Assembly: GCF_026340305.1 (NCBI RefSeq)
Contig: NZ_JAPEPI010000005.1
Location: forward strand, 62,001-126,000
Reading direction: 5' to 3'
Origin: Streptomyces sp. NBC_01381
Lineage (GTDB): Bacteria; Actinomycetota; Actinomycetes; Streptomycetales; Streptomycetaceae
DNA length: 64,000 nt
In this document: in pieces, positions 10,296 through 18,715 of the stretch
Numbering within the stretch: the first letter of the stretch is position 1
Layout: the number at the start of each line of letters is the position of its first letter
Program-made: the position numbers and the translations under genes
The notes under the pieces: generated by a model
Told to the model about the DNA's origin: nothing
Seen by the model: the letters and a program-made list of their open reading frames with translations, nothing else
Databases searched by the model: none

Positions 10296-10859
10296 ATGAC
10301 ACGGATCGGCGAGTTGAGCCGGAAGACCGGGGCGCCGGTGTCGACGGTCACGTACGACGTCCGGGAGGGGCTTGGGGCCCCGGGCGAGCGAGCGGCCCCG
10401 ACCGGGCCGGCTTTGGCGAGACTCACGAGCGCCGCCTCCGGCTGATCCGCGCGCTCCTCGACGTCGGTGGCCTCAAGGCGGCCTCGATCGCGAGGTGCTG
10501 CACGCGGTGGACGACCCGGACACACCGGTGCACAGGTCCTCGGTGTTGCGGTCGGCAGCTGAATGACCGCAACGTCGCCGTCCAGGACCTGCCCCGCGCC
10601 CTTGCTGCCAGGGGACGGACCGGGCACGGTCCGTTCACGGAGCTGCTCGACGACCACGCTGACGCGGGCCGAACAGGGGGCCCACGCCGATCTCGGCTAC
10701 GTGGCCGAGCGGGCCGCGGTCGAGGATCGGGCCGAGACGGTGGTCATGGGCACTGTCCTGGGCGAAGCGGTGTTCAGCGCCCTGCGCCGCCTCGCCCATG
10801 TCCACACGTCCGCCCGGCAGTTCGGCGACCGGGCGGACGCGGGCAAGGACCCGGGTTAG
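10296..10859 (+). pseudogene. Decayed MerR-family regulator gene
   Basis: It begins with a typical MerR start (MTRIGELSRKTGAPVSTVTY) and then runs out of frame after about 50 codons. Later pieces in other frames are recognisable: HERRLRLIRALLDVGGLKAAS near 10430-10490, LHAVDDPDTPVH near 10500-10535, and a C-terminal region with VVMGTVLGEAVFSALRRLAH near 10740-10800. The helix-turn-helix and effector halves are therefore separated by at least two frameshifts. Its end overlaps the LanM stop codon by 4 bp. It is probably a dead regulator. Confidence 0.8.
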
Positions 10860-13800
10860 GCGGACGCGGGCCAGGACCCGGGCTGGCCAAGGCCCGCTGC
10901 GCCCTTCTCCACCTGCCGGACGTACGGCGCTGTTCGGGCCGCATGCTGGTTCAGCATGCCGGGGGGGTGCAGCAGCAGGGCCGAGGGCACGGCGTCCGGA
11001 GCGGTCAGCCGCAGCAGGTTGTAGCCGATGCCCGCAAGACCGGTGAACAGCCCCGGAACCTCGGCCCCGTCGGGGGAGCCGCACCGCCAGCCGTCGCGGT
11101 GCGCGCTCTGCAGGCACGCGTCCAACCGGTGGTCCAGTGTCCCCGGTTCCGAGAGGCCGTGCTGCTCGGCCAGCAGAAACAGCTCAAGGTTGCCCAGATC
11201 GCCGTGGCAGAGGCTGTGGTTGCCACGGCTCGGTGGGGTCACGCGCAGCGCGGCGGCCACGTCCAGCACCGCGTTCTCCCGCAACTCCGGTACGCCCATG
11301 AGGTCGAAGCGCGACAGGGCGAGGCCCGCCGCGCCGTGGCACCACGCCGAGCGGAACCGTTCGGCGGCCCCGTCACGAAGGTCCGGCCAGTTGCCCGCAT
11401 CCGGGTCGAAGGCGGCTGCCTCATAGTCGAGTGCCCGGGCCGCCGCAGTGCGGTACCGCTCGTCGTGGACCAGGTTCGCGAGGCGTGACAGTGCCATGAT
11501 GATGCCCGAAGTGCCGTGCGCGAGGCCGGTGATGGGCTCTTTGCTGTGCACGCTCTCATTGCGCCACGCGGCGCCGGCAGGCGTCGTCTCGGCGCGAGCG
11601 AGCAGATGGTCGCCGGCACGCCGCGCCGTGGCCAGCAAGCGCGGGTCGTCGTCGACGGCGAGCGCGCTCAGCAGCACCAGGACGCAACCGGCGCTGCCGC
11701 CGAAGACGTCCAGCTGCTCGTCGTGCGCGATGGCCTCGTCCAGCCGGGGCAGCAGGGCGTCCCGGACCGCTTCGTAGGATCCGGCCGGGCCGGGCAGCCG
11801 GCGCTCGTGACTCATCAGGAACAGTGCGCTCAGACCGGGAGCAAAGGCCCCCAGAGCCGGTGCGCCGTCGGCTGGTTGAGAGTGCGCGGCCCCTGGAGAG
11901 GTGACACGCCGCACGACGTCCGCGGCCACCAGGTCGGCGAAGTCCGCGTACCGCTGCCGGCCGCTGACGCGGCCCAGAGCCCGGAAGAACAGGCCGATCC
12001 CTGATGTGCCCGAATAGAGGTCGGCTCCCACCGGCTCGATGTCGCTCACGTCCGCGGCGACCGTGCGCGTCCCCAGCCACCCGACCCGGTCTCCTGTGAC
12101 GGAGGCCAGCCGCATGAGCCGGTCACCGATCTTCTCCGCCTCCCTGAGCGCCTTGGCGGGCAGCGCGGCGCGGATGGCCGCAGCGTTTCCCGTACGCCCC
12201 TCGGAGCCGGCGGGGGCCCGGCGGCGGCTGTCAGGTGGACAGAGATCCGCGAAGGCCGCACCAATGATCCATTCTTGCCGCTCGCGGTCGTCCCGCCCCA
12301 GGCGGCGCAGGCGCTTTCGTACGAGATCCAGCGGCGCCTCGGCGAGAAACCTCGGTATCTTCCGGCCGTTGTCCAGCAACAAGTCCCGTGCGCCCGGGAT
12401 CACTTGGAAGAAGGGGATGTCGCCGCTCAGCAGCGCGTCCAGTTCGCTGCGGACGATCATTTCCCGGTGCGGGGCTCCCTGCCAGCCCGAGCACAGGCGC
12501 GCCACGCTCTGCTCGCGGTCCAGCGCATCGCGGGCGAAGTCGGGATGGAAGCTCTCCGTGAGGACCTGGCCGTACACGTAGGTGGCGCGATGCAGATAGC
12601 GCACCGGGTGTCCGGCGAACCCGTCGATCAGCCCGCCCGGGGTGAGCAGTTCGTCGCGGTGCTCGCGCAGCCACTCGTACCCCAGGCGGAACCCTGTCAG
12701 GACGTCGTCGGTGAACCGGCCCGGGTTGATCAGGACTCCGTCGCGGGTGCGGGGGCGGTTGTCGGCGCCGGGGACCTGAACCTCCCGGCTGACCAGGCGG
12801 ATCTTGTCCGTCCCCATGTCCTGGGGAACGAGGACGGGCACGAGCCAGGGCTGTCCGCCGGAGCCGTTGATGCCGCTCAGGTCGGTGTGCCTGGTGCGGC
12901 CCGACTCCTGGCCGATGAGCGTCTTCCCGGGGAGCAGGCCCGTGGTGAGGACCGACGTGCGCAGCACCTCCGCCGCCGGATCGGCCGTCGTGCGGGTGTC
13001 GGTGGCCCACACGGCCGCGCTGCCGCCGGCCGGGTGGAAGAGCGCTTCCAGGTCGATGAGCACAGGATGGGCGCCCGCGGCAATGAGGTTCTCGTGGTGC
13101 AGGTCCGTGCCGTTGAGGGCGTACACGAGGCAGAGCAGGGCCCCCAGGCGCCGGTAGAACTCCGCCGCCTCGTCCGGCGACGTGCACGGGGCCGGCTGCA
13201 CCAGCTCGACCCACCCGTGGCCTTGCCGCTCCACCACCCGCGGAGTGCTCAGCGCCAGGCCACTGTCCTGGACGAAGCGGGCGATCAGGGCGTTGAAAGC
13301 GGTGTCCACGCCGAGGGAGCGGGGCTTGTAGATGACGGCGCTGCCATCGGCGAAGTCCACCCTGGCCACGCTTTGGCCGCCGTTGTGCGTATCGCCCTGC
13401 CCGAAGGCGACCGCACCGATGGCGGGTGTCTGCTCCTCGAACTGACGGCCCATCAGGGTATGGGTGACCTCGTGCAGGTCATCGCGGAGGTGGCGGGCGA
13501 ACGTCAGGCGGGTCTTGACCCATTGCTCCATGACTTCGGTGACCCGGCGGGCCAGTACGGGGTACCGGGTCCAGAACTCCACCCGGTATCCGTCTGTGGT
13601 GAGCCGCTTGGTGAAGGACGCGAACCGCTCCTGTGCGGTGGCGCCGGCCAGCGAGTTCTGCTCGCGCGCCAGGTTGACCTCAAGGATCACGGTGGGGCCG
13701 AGCGTCATGTCGAGCTGCTGCAGGGGAACATCCGCACACAAGGCGTCGGCCAGCCCCTCGATCACCGCGATGGCGGGATCTGCCAGCAGTGCCTCCCGCA

Positions 13801-14209
13801 GTCTGGCGCGTGCGCGGCGCACGACCGGCTCGGCCAGGCGCATCAAGGGCGGCAGCGAGTCCGGCTGTTCGTCGCTCCCCTCGCCATACATTTCGTACGC
13901 CTCGGCGAACGGACTCACCCAGGGCGGGGGAAAGGCATCAGGCAGCCGGGCCGCCGTTTCGGCCGGCTCCTCGCTCAGAAGCCGCTGAAGCTGCTCGGGC
14001 TCAACTCCCACGGCCCGTAGGTTGTCCGCGAAGGATTCACCGCGGAAGGGGGCCATCTGCCGCCATCCGGCGAACCGATCACTGGCTGTGCCGGAACGCG
14101 GCACCGGCAAAGGCGCGCCCGGAAGGCGTTCGCCGACGTAGAGCGAGCGAGCCTCATCGGCGGTACTGGACAGCCGTGTGATGCGGCTCTTCTTCTGCGT
14201 CCCGGACAT
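10856..14209 (-). CDS. lanM: Class II lanthipeptide synthetase LanM
   Basis: 1117 residues, normal for LanM, from an ATG with a strong GAAAGGAGAT site. The N-terminal half is the kinase-like dehydratase (DUF4135-type), with KPRSLGVD and GTDLHHENLIA carrying catalytic Lys and Asp/His/Asn positions. It phosphorylates and eliminates Ser/Thr of the precursor. The C-terminal half is the LanC-like cyclase: WCHGAAG and SLCHGDLGN supply the Cys and Cys-His zinc ligands, so thioether formation should work. A precursor gene sits 76 bp upstream in the same orientation, separated by a hairpin. It follows the SDR and monooxygenase in the same direction. All expected zinc ligands are present, so this is a functional-looking enzyme. 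Confidence 0.97.
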   Translation of the reverse strand: MSGTQKKSRITRLSSTADEARSLYVGERLPGAPLPVPRSGTASDRFAGWRQMAPFRGESFADNLRAVGVEPEQLQRLLSEEPAETAARLPDAFPPPWVSPFAEAYEMYGEGSDEQPDSLPPLMRLAEPVVRRARARLREALLADPAIAVIEGLADALCADVPLQQLDMTLGPTVILEVNLAREQNSLAGATAQERFASFTKRLTTDGYRVEFWTRYPVLARRVTEVMEQWVKTRLTFARHLRDDLHEVTHTLMGRQFEEQTPAIGAVAFGQGDTHNGGQSVARVDFADGSAVIYKPRSLGVDTAFNALIARFVQDSGLALSTPRVVERQGHGWVELVQPAPCTSPDEAAEFYRRLGALLCLVYALNGTDLHHENLIAAGAHPVLIDLEALFHPAGGSAAVWATDTRTTADPAAEVLRTSVLTTGLLPGKTLIGQESGRTRHTDLSGINGSGGQPWLVPVLVPQDMGTDKIRLVSREVQVPGADNRPRTRDGVLINPGRFTDDVLTGFRLGYEWLREHRDELLTPGGLIDGFAGHPVRYLHRATYVYGQVLTESFHPDFARDALDREQSVARLCSGWQGAPHREMIVRSELDALLSGDIPFFQVIPGARDLLLDNGRKIPRFLAEAPLDLVRKRLRRLGRDDRERQEWIIGAAFADLCPPDSRRRAPAGSEGRTGNAAAIRAALPAKALREAEKIGDRLMRLASVTGDRVGWLGTRTVAADVSDIEPVGADLYSGTSGIGLFFRALGRVSGRQRYADFADLVAADVVRRVTSPGAAHSQPADGAPALGAFAPGLSALFLMSHERRLPGPAGSYEAVRDALLPRLDEAIAHDEQLDVFGGSAGCVLVLLSALAVDDDPRLLATARRAGDHLLARAETTPAGAAWRNESVHSKEPITGLAHGTSGIIMALSRLANLVHDERYRTAAARALDYEAAAFDPDAGNWPDLRDGAAERFRSAWCHGAAGLALSRFDLMGVPELRENAVLDVAAALRVTPPSRGNHSLCHGDLGNLELFLLAEQHGLSEPGTLDHRLDACLQSAHRDGWRCGSPDGAEVPGLFTGLAGIGYNLLRLTAPDAVPSALLLHPPGMLNQHAARTAPYVRQVEKGAAGLGQPGSWPASA

Positions 14210-14232
14210 GACGATCTCCTTTCAGCGGACAG

Positions 14233-14276
14233 ACCGCAGGCCCGGCGAGACCAGAGTGTCGCGCCGGGCCTGCGGT
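14233..14276 (-). promoter_or_regulatory. Perfect 15-bp hairpin between lanthipeptide precursor and LanM
   Basis: Arms 14233-14247 and 14262-14276 are perfectly complementary (accgcaggcccggcg and its complement) with a 14-nt loop. It lies between the precursor stop and the LanM ribosome site. A partial terminator or mRNA-stabilising stem here would make precursor transcript exceed synthetase transcript. No U-run follows. Confidence 0.8.
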
Positions 14277-14285
14277 GAAGAAGTG

Positions 14286-14432
14286 TCAGCAGCAGTGCCA
14301 GTAGCTGATCGTGAGGGTCCTCACGGATCCGCTCTTGGCCTGTACCTCGGTGCGCTCGCCGGGAAGGTCGGAGATGAGGTCCACGGTGCCCGACGGGTGG
14401 TCTGCGTTCGCCTCGAGGATCTCGCCGTTCAT
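14286..14432 (-). CDS. lanA: Class II lanthipeptide precursor peptide
   Basis: 48 residues from an ATG with GAAAGGA about 8 nt upstream. The leader is acidic and lacks Cys (starts MNGEILEANADH). The C-terminal segment SGSVRTLTISYWHCC is rich in Ser/Thr and ends in two adjacent Cys, the only Cys in the peptide. It lies 76 bp upstream of LanM in the same orientation, which makes it the obvious substrate. Leader cleavage is uncertain: there is no GG or GA site, and a boundary near Lys33-Ser34 is only a guess. At most two thioether rings can form. I do not recognise the core as a known lantibiotic. Confidence 0.85.
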   Translation of the reverse strand: MNGEILEANADHPSGTVDLISDLPGERTEVQAKSGSVRTLTISYWHCC

Positions 14433-14467
14433 GTCGTGATTCCTTTCGTCAGGTGAGCTTTCCTGTC

Positions 14468-14493
14468 CCGTCGGCCTCACGGGAGGCCGACGG
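14468..14493 (-). terminator. Hairpin between SDR and lanthipeptide precursor
   Basis: An 11-bp inverted repeat (ccgtcggcctc ... gaggccgacgg) with a 4-nt loop lies downstream of the SDR stop and upstream of the precursor start. It could end or attenuate the upstream transcript before the precursor gene. Confidence 0.5.
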
Positions 14494-14568
14494 AATTCCT
14501 GGGCGGTCCTTGGACGCTGATCGGCTGGTGACGCCTCAAGAGCGCCGACCCGTGGGCTTGTTACGAGC

Positions 14569-15339
14569 TCACAGGACCTTCTCCATGCCGCCGTCGATGA
14601 GGTAGTCGGCCCCGGTGATGTACGAGGCGGCGGACGAACCCAGGAAGACGATCAGGTTGGCGACCTCCTGTGCCGTGCCCCATCGCCCGGACGTGACGTG
14701 GGCCATGCCCGGGATCTCCCGCTCGAACTCCTCGAACGTCTCCATGCCCCATTCCTTGCTCAGCCGGGGCCCGTACTCGTCCCACAGAGGCGTCGTGATC
14801 AGCCCGGGAGAGACCGAGTTCACCCGGATTCCCCGCTCGCCGAGGTCGTCTGCCAGCCCCTTGGACCACGCCCGCAGAGCCGCCTTCGACGACGCATAGA
14901 AGTAGGGGCCCTGGCTCGGCCACCGGCCGACGCTGGAGGCGACGCTCACCACGGCCTCCCTGAGCTGCGGCACCAGCGCCCGGGTCACCCGGACCGCCGA
15001 GTTCAGGTTGAGGTCGAAGCCGCGCTGCCAGACCTCCTCGGTGAGCCCGTCGAGACCCGTGATCGGCATGCCGGCCAGCCCGCCGACCGCGTTGACCAGT
15101 ACGTCGACGCCTTCCGGGAACTCCTCGGACGCCCGCCGGGCCAGCAGCTCGGCACCCTCCACGGTCGTCAGATCGCCTTCGAAGGTGAGGGCACCGCTCT
15201 CCTTGAGCTCCCTGGACACCTCCACGTCCGCACCCAGAACGCGCGCCCCCTCCGCCAGAAACGTGCGGACCACCGCAGCTCCGATGCCCCGGCCTGCCGC
15301 AGTCACCACGACCGACTTGCCTGCGTACGCCAGATCCAT
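14569..15339 (-). CDS. Short-chain dehydrogenase/reductase
   Basis: 256 residues, the classical SDR length. The cofactor loop reads TAAGRGIG, the active-site Tyr/Lys pair is YASSK, and the end reads YITGADYLIDGGM, all typical of the family. It starts 3 nt after the monooxygenase stop, so the two are probably translationally coupled. It likely oxidises or reduces a hydroxyl or keto group of a pathway intermediate with NAD(P)H; the substrate cannot be predicted. Confidence 0.93.
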   Translation of the reverse strand: MDLAYAGKSVVVTAAGRGIGAAVVRTFLAEGARVLGADVEVSRELKESGALTFEGDLTTVEGAELLARRASEEFPEGVDVLVNAVGGLAGMPITGLDGLTEEVWQRGFDLNLNSAVRVTRALVPQLREAVVSVASSVGRWPSQGPYFYASSKAALRAWSKGLADDLGERGIRVNSVSPGLITTPLWDEYGPRLSKEWGMETFEEFEREIPGMAHVTSGRWGTAQEVANLIVFLGSSAASYITGADYLIDGGMEKVL

Positions 15340-15342
15340 GGC

Positions 15343-16716
15343 TCAATTTCCCCTATCGGTTTCTGAATTGCCTTCTGTCCCGGAGCCGGCATGTGCCGGC
15401 CGACGGGTCAGCGTTTCGTGTACGCGCTCCTGGACCGCGGGATCCATGAGCGCGGTCGGCGGGTCGATCAGCCCGAAGACCCGCAGGCAGCTGAGGGCCA
15501 GCGACCCGTCAAGGGTGGCCGCGATCTGAGTCCGGCCCACGATGTCCAGCACCTGCAGCGTCTCCGGCGTCCGCTCGCCCTGGACCCCGGGAAAGCTGAG
15601 ATCGCTGAGCAGCGTCATGCCCCAGACCGGATCGACGGCCTGCCCGGCGAGCCGCTGGAAGTACGCGCCCGCCTCCAGCCCCTCCCCTTCCTCCTGCAGA
15701 TGGTCCTGAAGCGCCAGGGCCTGCAGGGCGGCGAACGCCATCCCCTGCCCGTAACGGGGATTGAGACTGCACACGGCGTCGCCGAGCAGCAGCAGCCCGC
15801 GGGGGAAGGAGCCCATCTGCTCATAGCGCCGCCGCAGGCTGGCCGGGAAGCGGTAGCGCCGCGCCTCGGTCAGCGGCTCGGAGACCTCCAGAATCTCGTG
15901 GATGTCCGGGGCCGCCAGCGACTTGGCGAAGGCATTGAAGCCCTCCACATCGGTCGGCGGGTGGTCCCCGAGCACGCCGTAGAGCGTCACCACCACGCGG
16001 TCACCCTCCACCCGCTGGCACGACCCCCCGCGCGGGGAGTCGGGAGAGGCGACGATGTTGATGCAGACATCCCCGGCGAAGGCGTCCGCCGGCGCCCGCA
16101 CGACGCGGGTGGCGTACCCCACGTCGACCTTGAGCTTTTCCTCCTCGACCCGCCCGTAGCCGTGTTCCTCCAGCCACACCGGGGTGCGGGAGCCCCGCCC
16201 CGAGGCGTCCACGACGAGGTCGGCCGACAGTCTTTCGGCCCCGTCGGGCCCCAGGAGCACCCCGTCGACGACACTCCCGTCCCCGGAGAAGGACAGCCCG
16301 GCGACGTCCCGTCCACCGAGCACCGTCACGTGCGGGAGTGCTTCGACGCGGGCTCGCAGGTGGCGCTCCCTGAACGTACGGGAGCTGACCACGGTGGTCA
16401 GCCCGGAGTCGCCTTTGACCAGAGGGCTGCCGCCGATCACCCAGCGGACGTCGCGGGCGATGTCCCCGGCGTGGGCGCCGCCGGCCACCATCTCGTCACC
16501 GACACCGGGGAACCACCCCTCCGCGATCTGGTAGCCGCGGGCCAGGAAGTCATGCGCGTGTTCGCTCTGCGGAACCCCGCGCCGGTGCTCGTCGGCGGGA
16601 TCGTCCCGCTCCACGACGGTCACCCGCCCATAGGCGTCGGCCAGCACCCGGGCCGCAAAGAGGCCGGCCGGACCGGCCCCCACGACGACCGCGTGGCCTT
16701 CTGCGCGTGATTTCAT
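15343..16716 (-). CDS. FAD-dependent monooxygenase/oxidoreductase
   Basis: 457 residues from an ATG preceded by GAGGAG. The N-terminal Rossmann motif is VVVGAGPAGLFAARVL, and the second FAD motif is GDAVCSLNPRYGQGM, as in group A flavin hydroxylases and related epoxidases. A tailoring hydroxylation, epoxidation or oxidation is likely. The tryptophan-halogenase lysine signature was not evident. It heads the minus-strand SDR-precursor-LanM group and is divergent from the aminotransferase. Confidence 0.88.
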   Translation of the reverse strand: MKSRAEGHAVVVGAGPAGLFAARVLADAYGRVTVVERDDPADEHRRGVPQSEHAHDFLARGYQIAEGWFPGVGDEMVAGGAHAGDIARDVRWVIGGSPLVKGDSGLTTVVSSRTFRERHLRARVEALPHVTVLGGRDVAGLSFSGDGSVVDGVLLGPDGAERLSADLVVDASGRGSRTPVWLEEHGYGRVEEEKLKVDVGYATRVVRAPADAFAGDVCINIVASPDSPRGGSCQRVEGDRVVVTLYGVLGDHPPTDVEGFNAFAKSLAAPDIHEILEVSEPLTEARRYRFPASLRRRYEQMGSFPRGLLLLGDAVCSLNPRYGQGMAFAALQALALQDHLQEEGEGLEAGAYFQRLAGQAVDPVWGMTLLSDLSFPGVQGERTPETLQVLDIVGRTQIAATLDGSLALSCLRVFGLIDPPTALMDPAVQERVHETLTRRPAHAGSGTEGNSETDRGN

Positions 16717-16970
16717 GGCGAGCCGCTCCTCGTAGTCGATGCGCGACCTTCCGAGTTTCTTTTTCAACAGTCGGAAGAACGCAGACCAAAGTAGGCGCAC
16801 GCCGCCCACAGCACGCCCATCGCACGATCACCACCCGATGCGTGCACGGGATTACCGGCGTATTACCGGCTGCTGTTTCCCCGCCCGCCGACATTCTCTA
16901 GGCTCACGCAAACGTGGTGGCACAGCGGGGGAGGGGAGAGTATCCGCCTCCCCCCACCGGAGGAGAGATT

Positions 16971-18575
16971 ATGGAATCGGCAGCAACGGAACCCGAGCTC
17001 ACCGAACCGTACTTGGCCACCGTGCTGTCGAGTTCGGGCCTTGGTGTCGAATATGTGAGAGCCGAAGGCAACACGCTCTTCTACCTCGATACCGACGGCA
17101 ATGAAATTGCGGTCACCGACTACTGCGGCGGATACGCGTCCTTGATCCTGGGCCACAACAATGCGGAGATCACGGCCCACGCGAAGTCCGTTCTGGACTC
17201 CGGGGTCCCGGTGTACGCCCAGTTCTCACGTCACCCCGTGGCCAACCGGCTCGCGGCAAAGCTCAACGAGATCCTCCGGCGCGAGACCGGAGACACCGAG
17301 CCCTACTTCGCGCACTTCGCCAGCACGGGCGCCGAGGCCATCGAAACGGCCGTCAAGCACGCGGAGTTCGACCGAGTGCTCAAGGTCTCGGCGCTGATGG
17401 GCGAGATCGAGGAGCATGTCGAGCAAGCACGGGACGCGGCGAGGGAGGGCCGCCTCACGGTGGCGGACTCCGCCTACCGCAAGGCCGCCGCGGGCGCACC
17501 GCCCAAGGCCGCCACCGGATCGCCGCAGGATGCCCTCGAGCACTTGGTGGGCGCCGTGGCCCGCCACAACGGCGAAGTGGCGGCCCGCCCGCCGGTGCTG
17601 CTGGCGCTGGAGGGATCGTTCCACGGGAAGCTGATGGGCAGCGTCCAACTCACCCACAACGACGGGTTCCGGTCGGCGTTCGGCGGACTGGGCACCCAGG
17701 CGCTCTTCCTCCCGCACGATCAGCCCGACGTACTCAAGAAGACCGTGGACGGGATACGGGCGCAGGCACGCGTCCTGGACGTGGTGGTCACCAACGGCGT
17801 CGCCGAAGTGGTGGAGCGCGACTTCCCCGCCTTCTGCGCCTTCCTGGTGGAGCCGATCCAGGGCGAAGGCGGCATCCGTCTGCTGGACCGGGACGCCGCG
17901 GCGCACATCCAGCGGGTGTCAGCCGAGGCGGACTGCCCGCTGCTGATCGACGAGATCCAGACGGGCCTGGGCCGCACCGGCGCCTTCTTCGCCAGCTCCC
18001 TGGTGGGACTGCGCGGTGACTACTACGCGCTGTCCAAGAGCCTGGGCGGCGGCATCGCCAAAAGCTCGGTCGTCCTGGTGCACCAGAAGCGCTACCGAGG
18101 GGAGTTCGAGCTGGTGCACAGCTCGACCTTCGCCAAGGACGGCTTCTCCACCGCCATCGCCCTCAAGGTGCTGGAGATGCTGGAGGCGGAGGACGGCGCG
18201 GCCTACCGGCAGGCCGTGGAGCGTGGCGAGATGCTGCGCGCGGCGCTCGACCGTGTGCGTGCCGACTACTCGGACGTCGTCAAGGAGACGCGAGGCAAGG
18301 GCCTGCTGCAGGGGCTGGAGTTCCACGACCAGTCCGGGTCCGGCTCCGCGATGATCAGCTCCGCCGCCGCGGGCGGGATCCTGGGGTACGTCGCTGCCGG
18401 CTTCCTGCTGCGGGCGCACCACATCAGGGTGCTGCCGACGGCCAGTGCGCCGAACACATTGCGGTTCGCTCCCTCCCTCTATCTGACAGAAGAGGAGACC
18501 GGCCGCCTGGAGACGGGACTGCGGGACCTGTGCGCCCTGTTGCGCGACCAGGACGAGCAGCGCCTGACGGGCTGA
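16971..18575 (+). CDS. Class III PLP aminotransferase with an internal helical insertion
   Basis: 534 residues from an ATG with GGAGGAGA 4 nt upstream. The class III fold is clear: TGAEAIETAVKHAEF, LEGSFHGKLMGS, DEIQTGLGRTGAFF, and the PLP-lysine segment YYALSKSLGGG. About 85 extra residues, helical and Ala/Glu-rich, separate the first two motifs, so the protein is about 100 residues longer than usual. It should transfer an amino group to a ketone or aldehyde, and similar enzymes act on carrier-bound polyketide chains. It is divergent from the monooxygenase and followed by a strong terminator, so it marks the right border of region A. Confidence 0.92.
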   Translation: MESAATEPELTEPYLATVLSSSGLGVEYVRAEGNTLFYLDTDGNEIAVTDYCGGYASLILGHNNAEITAHAKSVLDSGVPVYAQFSRHPVANRLAAKLNEILRRETGDTEPYFAHFASTGAEAIETAVKHAEFDRVLKVSALMGEIEEHVEQARDAAREGRLTVADSAYRKAAAGAPPKAATGSPQDALEHLVGAVARHNGEVAARPPVLLALEGSFHGKLMGSVQLTHNDGFRSAFGGLGTQALFLPHDQPDVLKKTVDGIRAQARVLDVVVTNGVAEVVERDFPAFCAFLVEPIQGEGGIRLLDRDAAAHIQRVSAEADCPLLIDEIQTGLGRTGAFFASSLVGLRGDYYALSKSLGGGIAKSSVVLVHQKRYRGEFELVHSSTFAKDGFSTAIALKVLEMLEAEDGAAYRQAVERGEMLRAALDRVRADYSDVVKETRGKGLLQGLEFHDQSGSGSAMISSAAAGGILGYVAAGFLLRAHHIRVLPTASAPNTLRFAPSLYLTEEETGRLETGLRDLCALLRDQDEQRLTG

Positions 18576-18607
18576 CGGCACCCGGCGCCCCCGCCGCTGC
18601 CGTCCAT

Positions 18608-18645
18608 GACACGCCGCCCGGCGCCCCCCTGCCGGGCGGCGTGTC
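18608..18645 (+). terminator. Strong hairpin terminator after the aminotransferase
   Basis: A perfect 15-bp stem (gacacgccgcccggc and its complement) with an 8-nt loop starts 33 nt after the stop codon. It has no U-run, which is common for actinomycete terminators. Confidence 0.85.
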
Positions 18646-18715
18646 GCCGTGCTCGCGCCAGTCGGCCGTGGAATGCGGACGTTCTTCGGTGAGCACGGAT
18701 TGACCTAGTTAGTGA

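Noticed and set aside
15343..16716. Flavin-dependent halogenase for the FAD enzyme
   Set aside because: The tryptophan-halogenase signature motifs are not present; a monooxygenase or oxidoreductase fits better.
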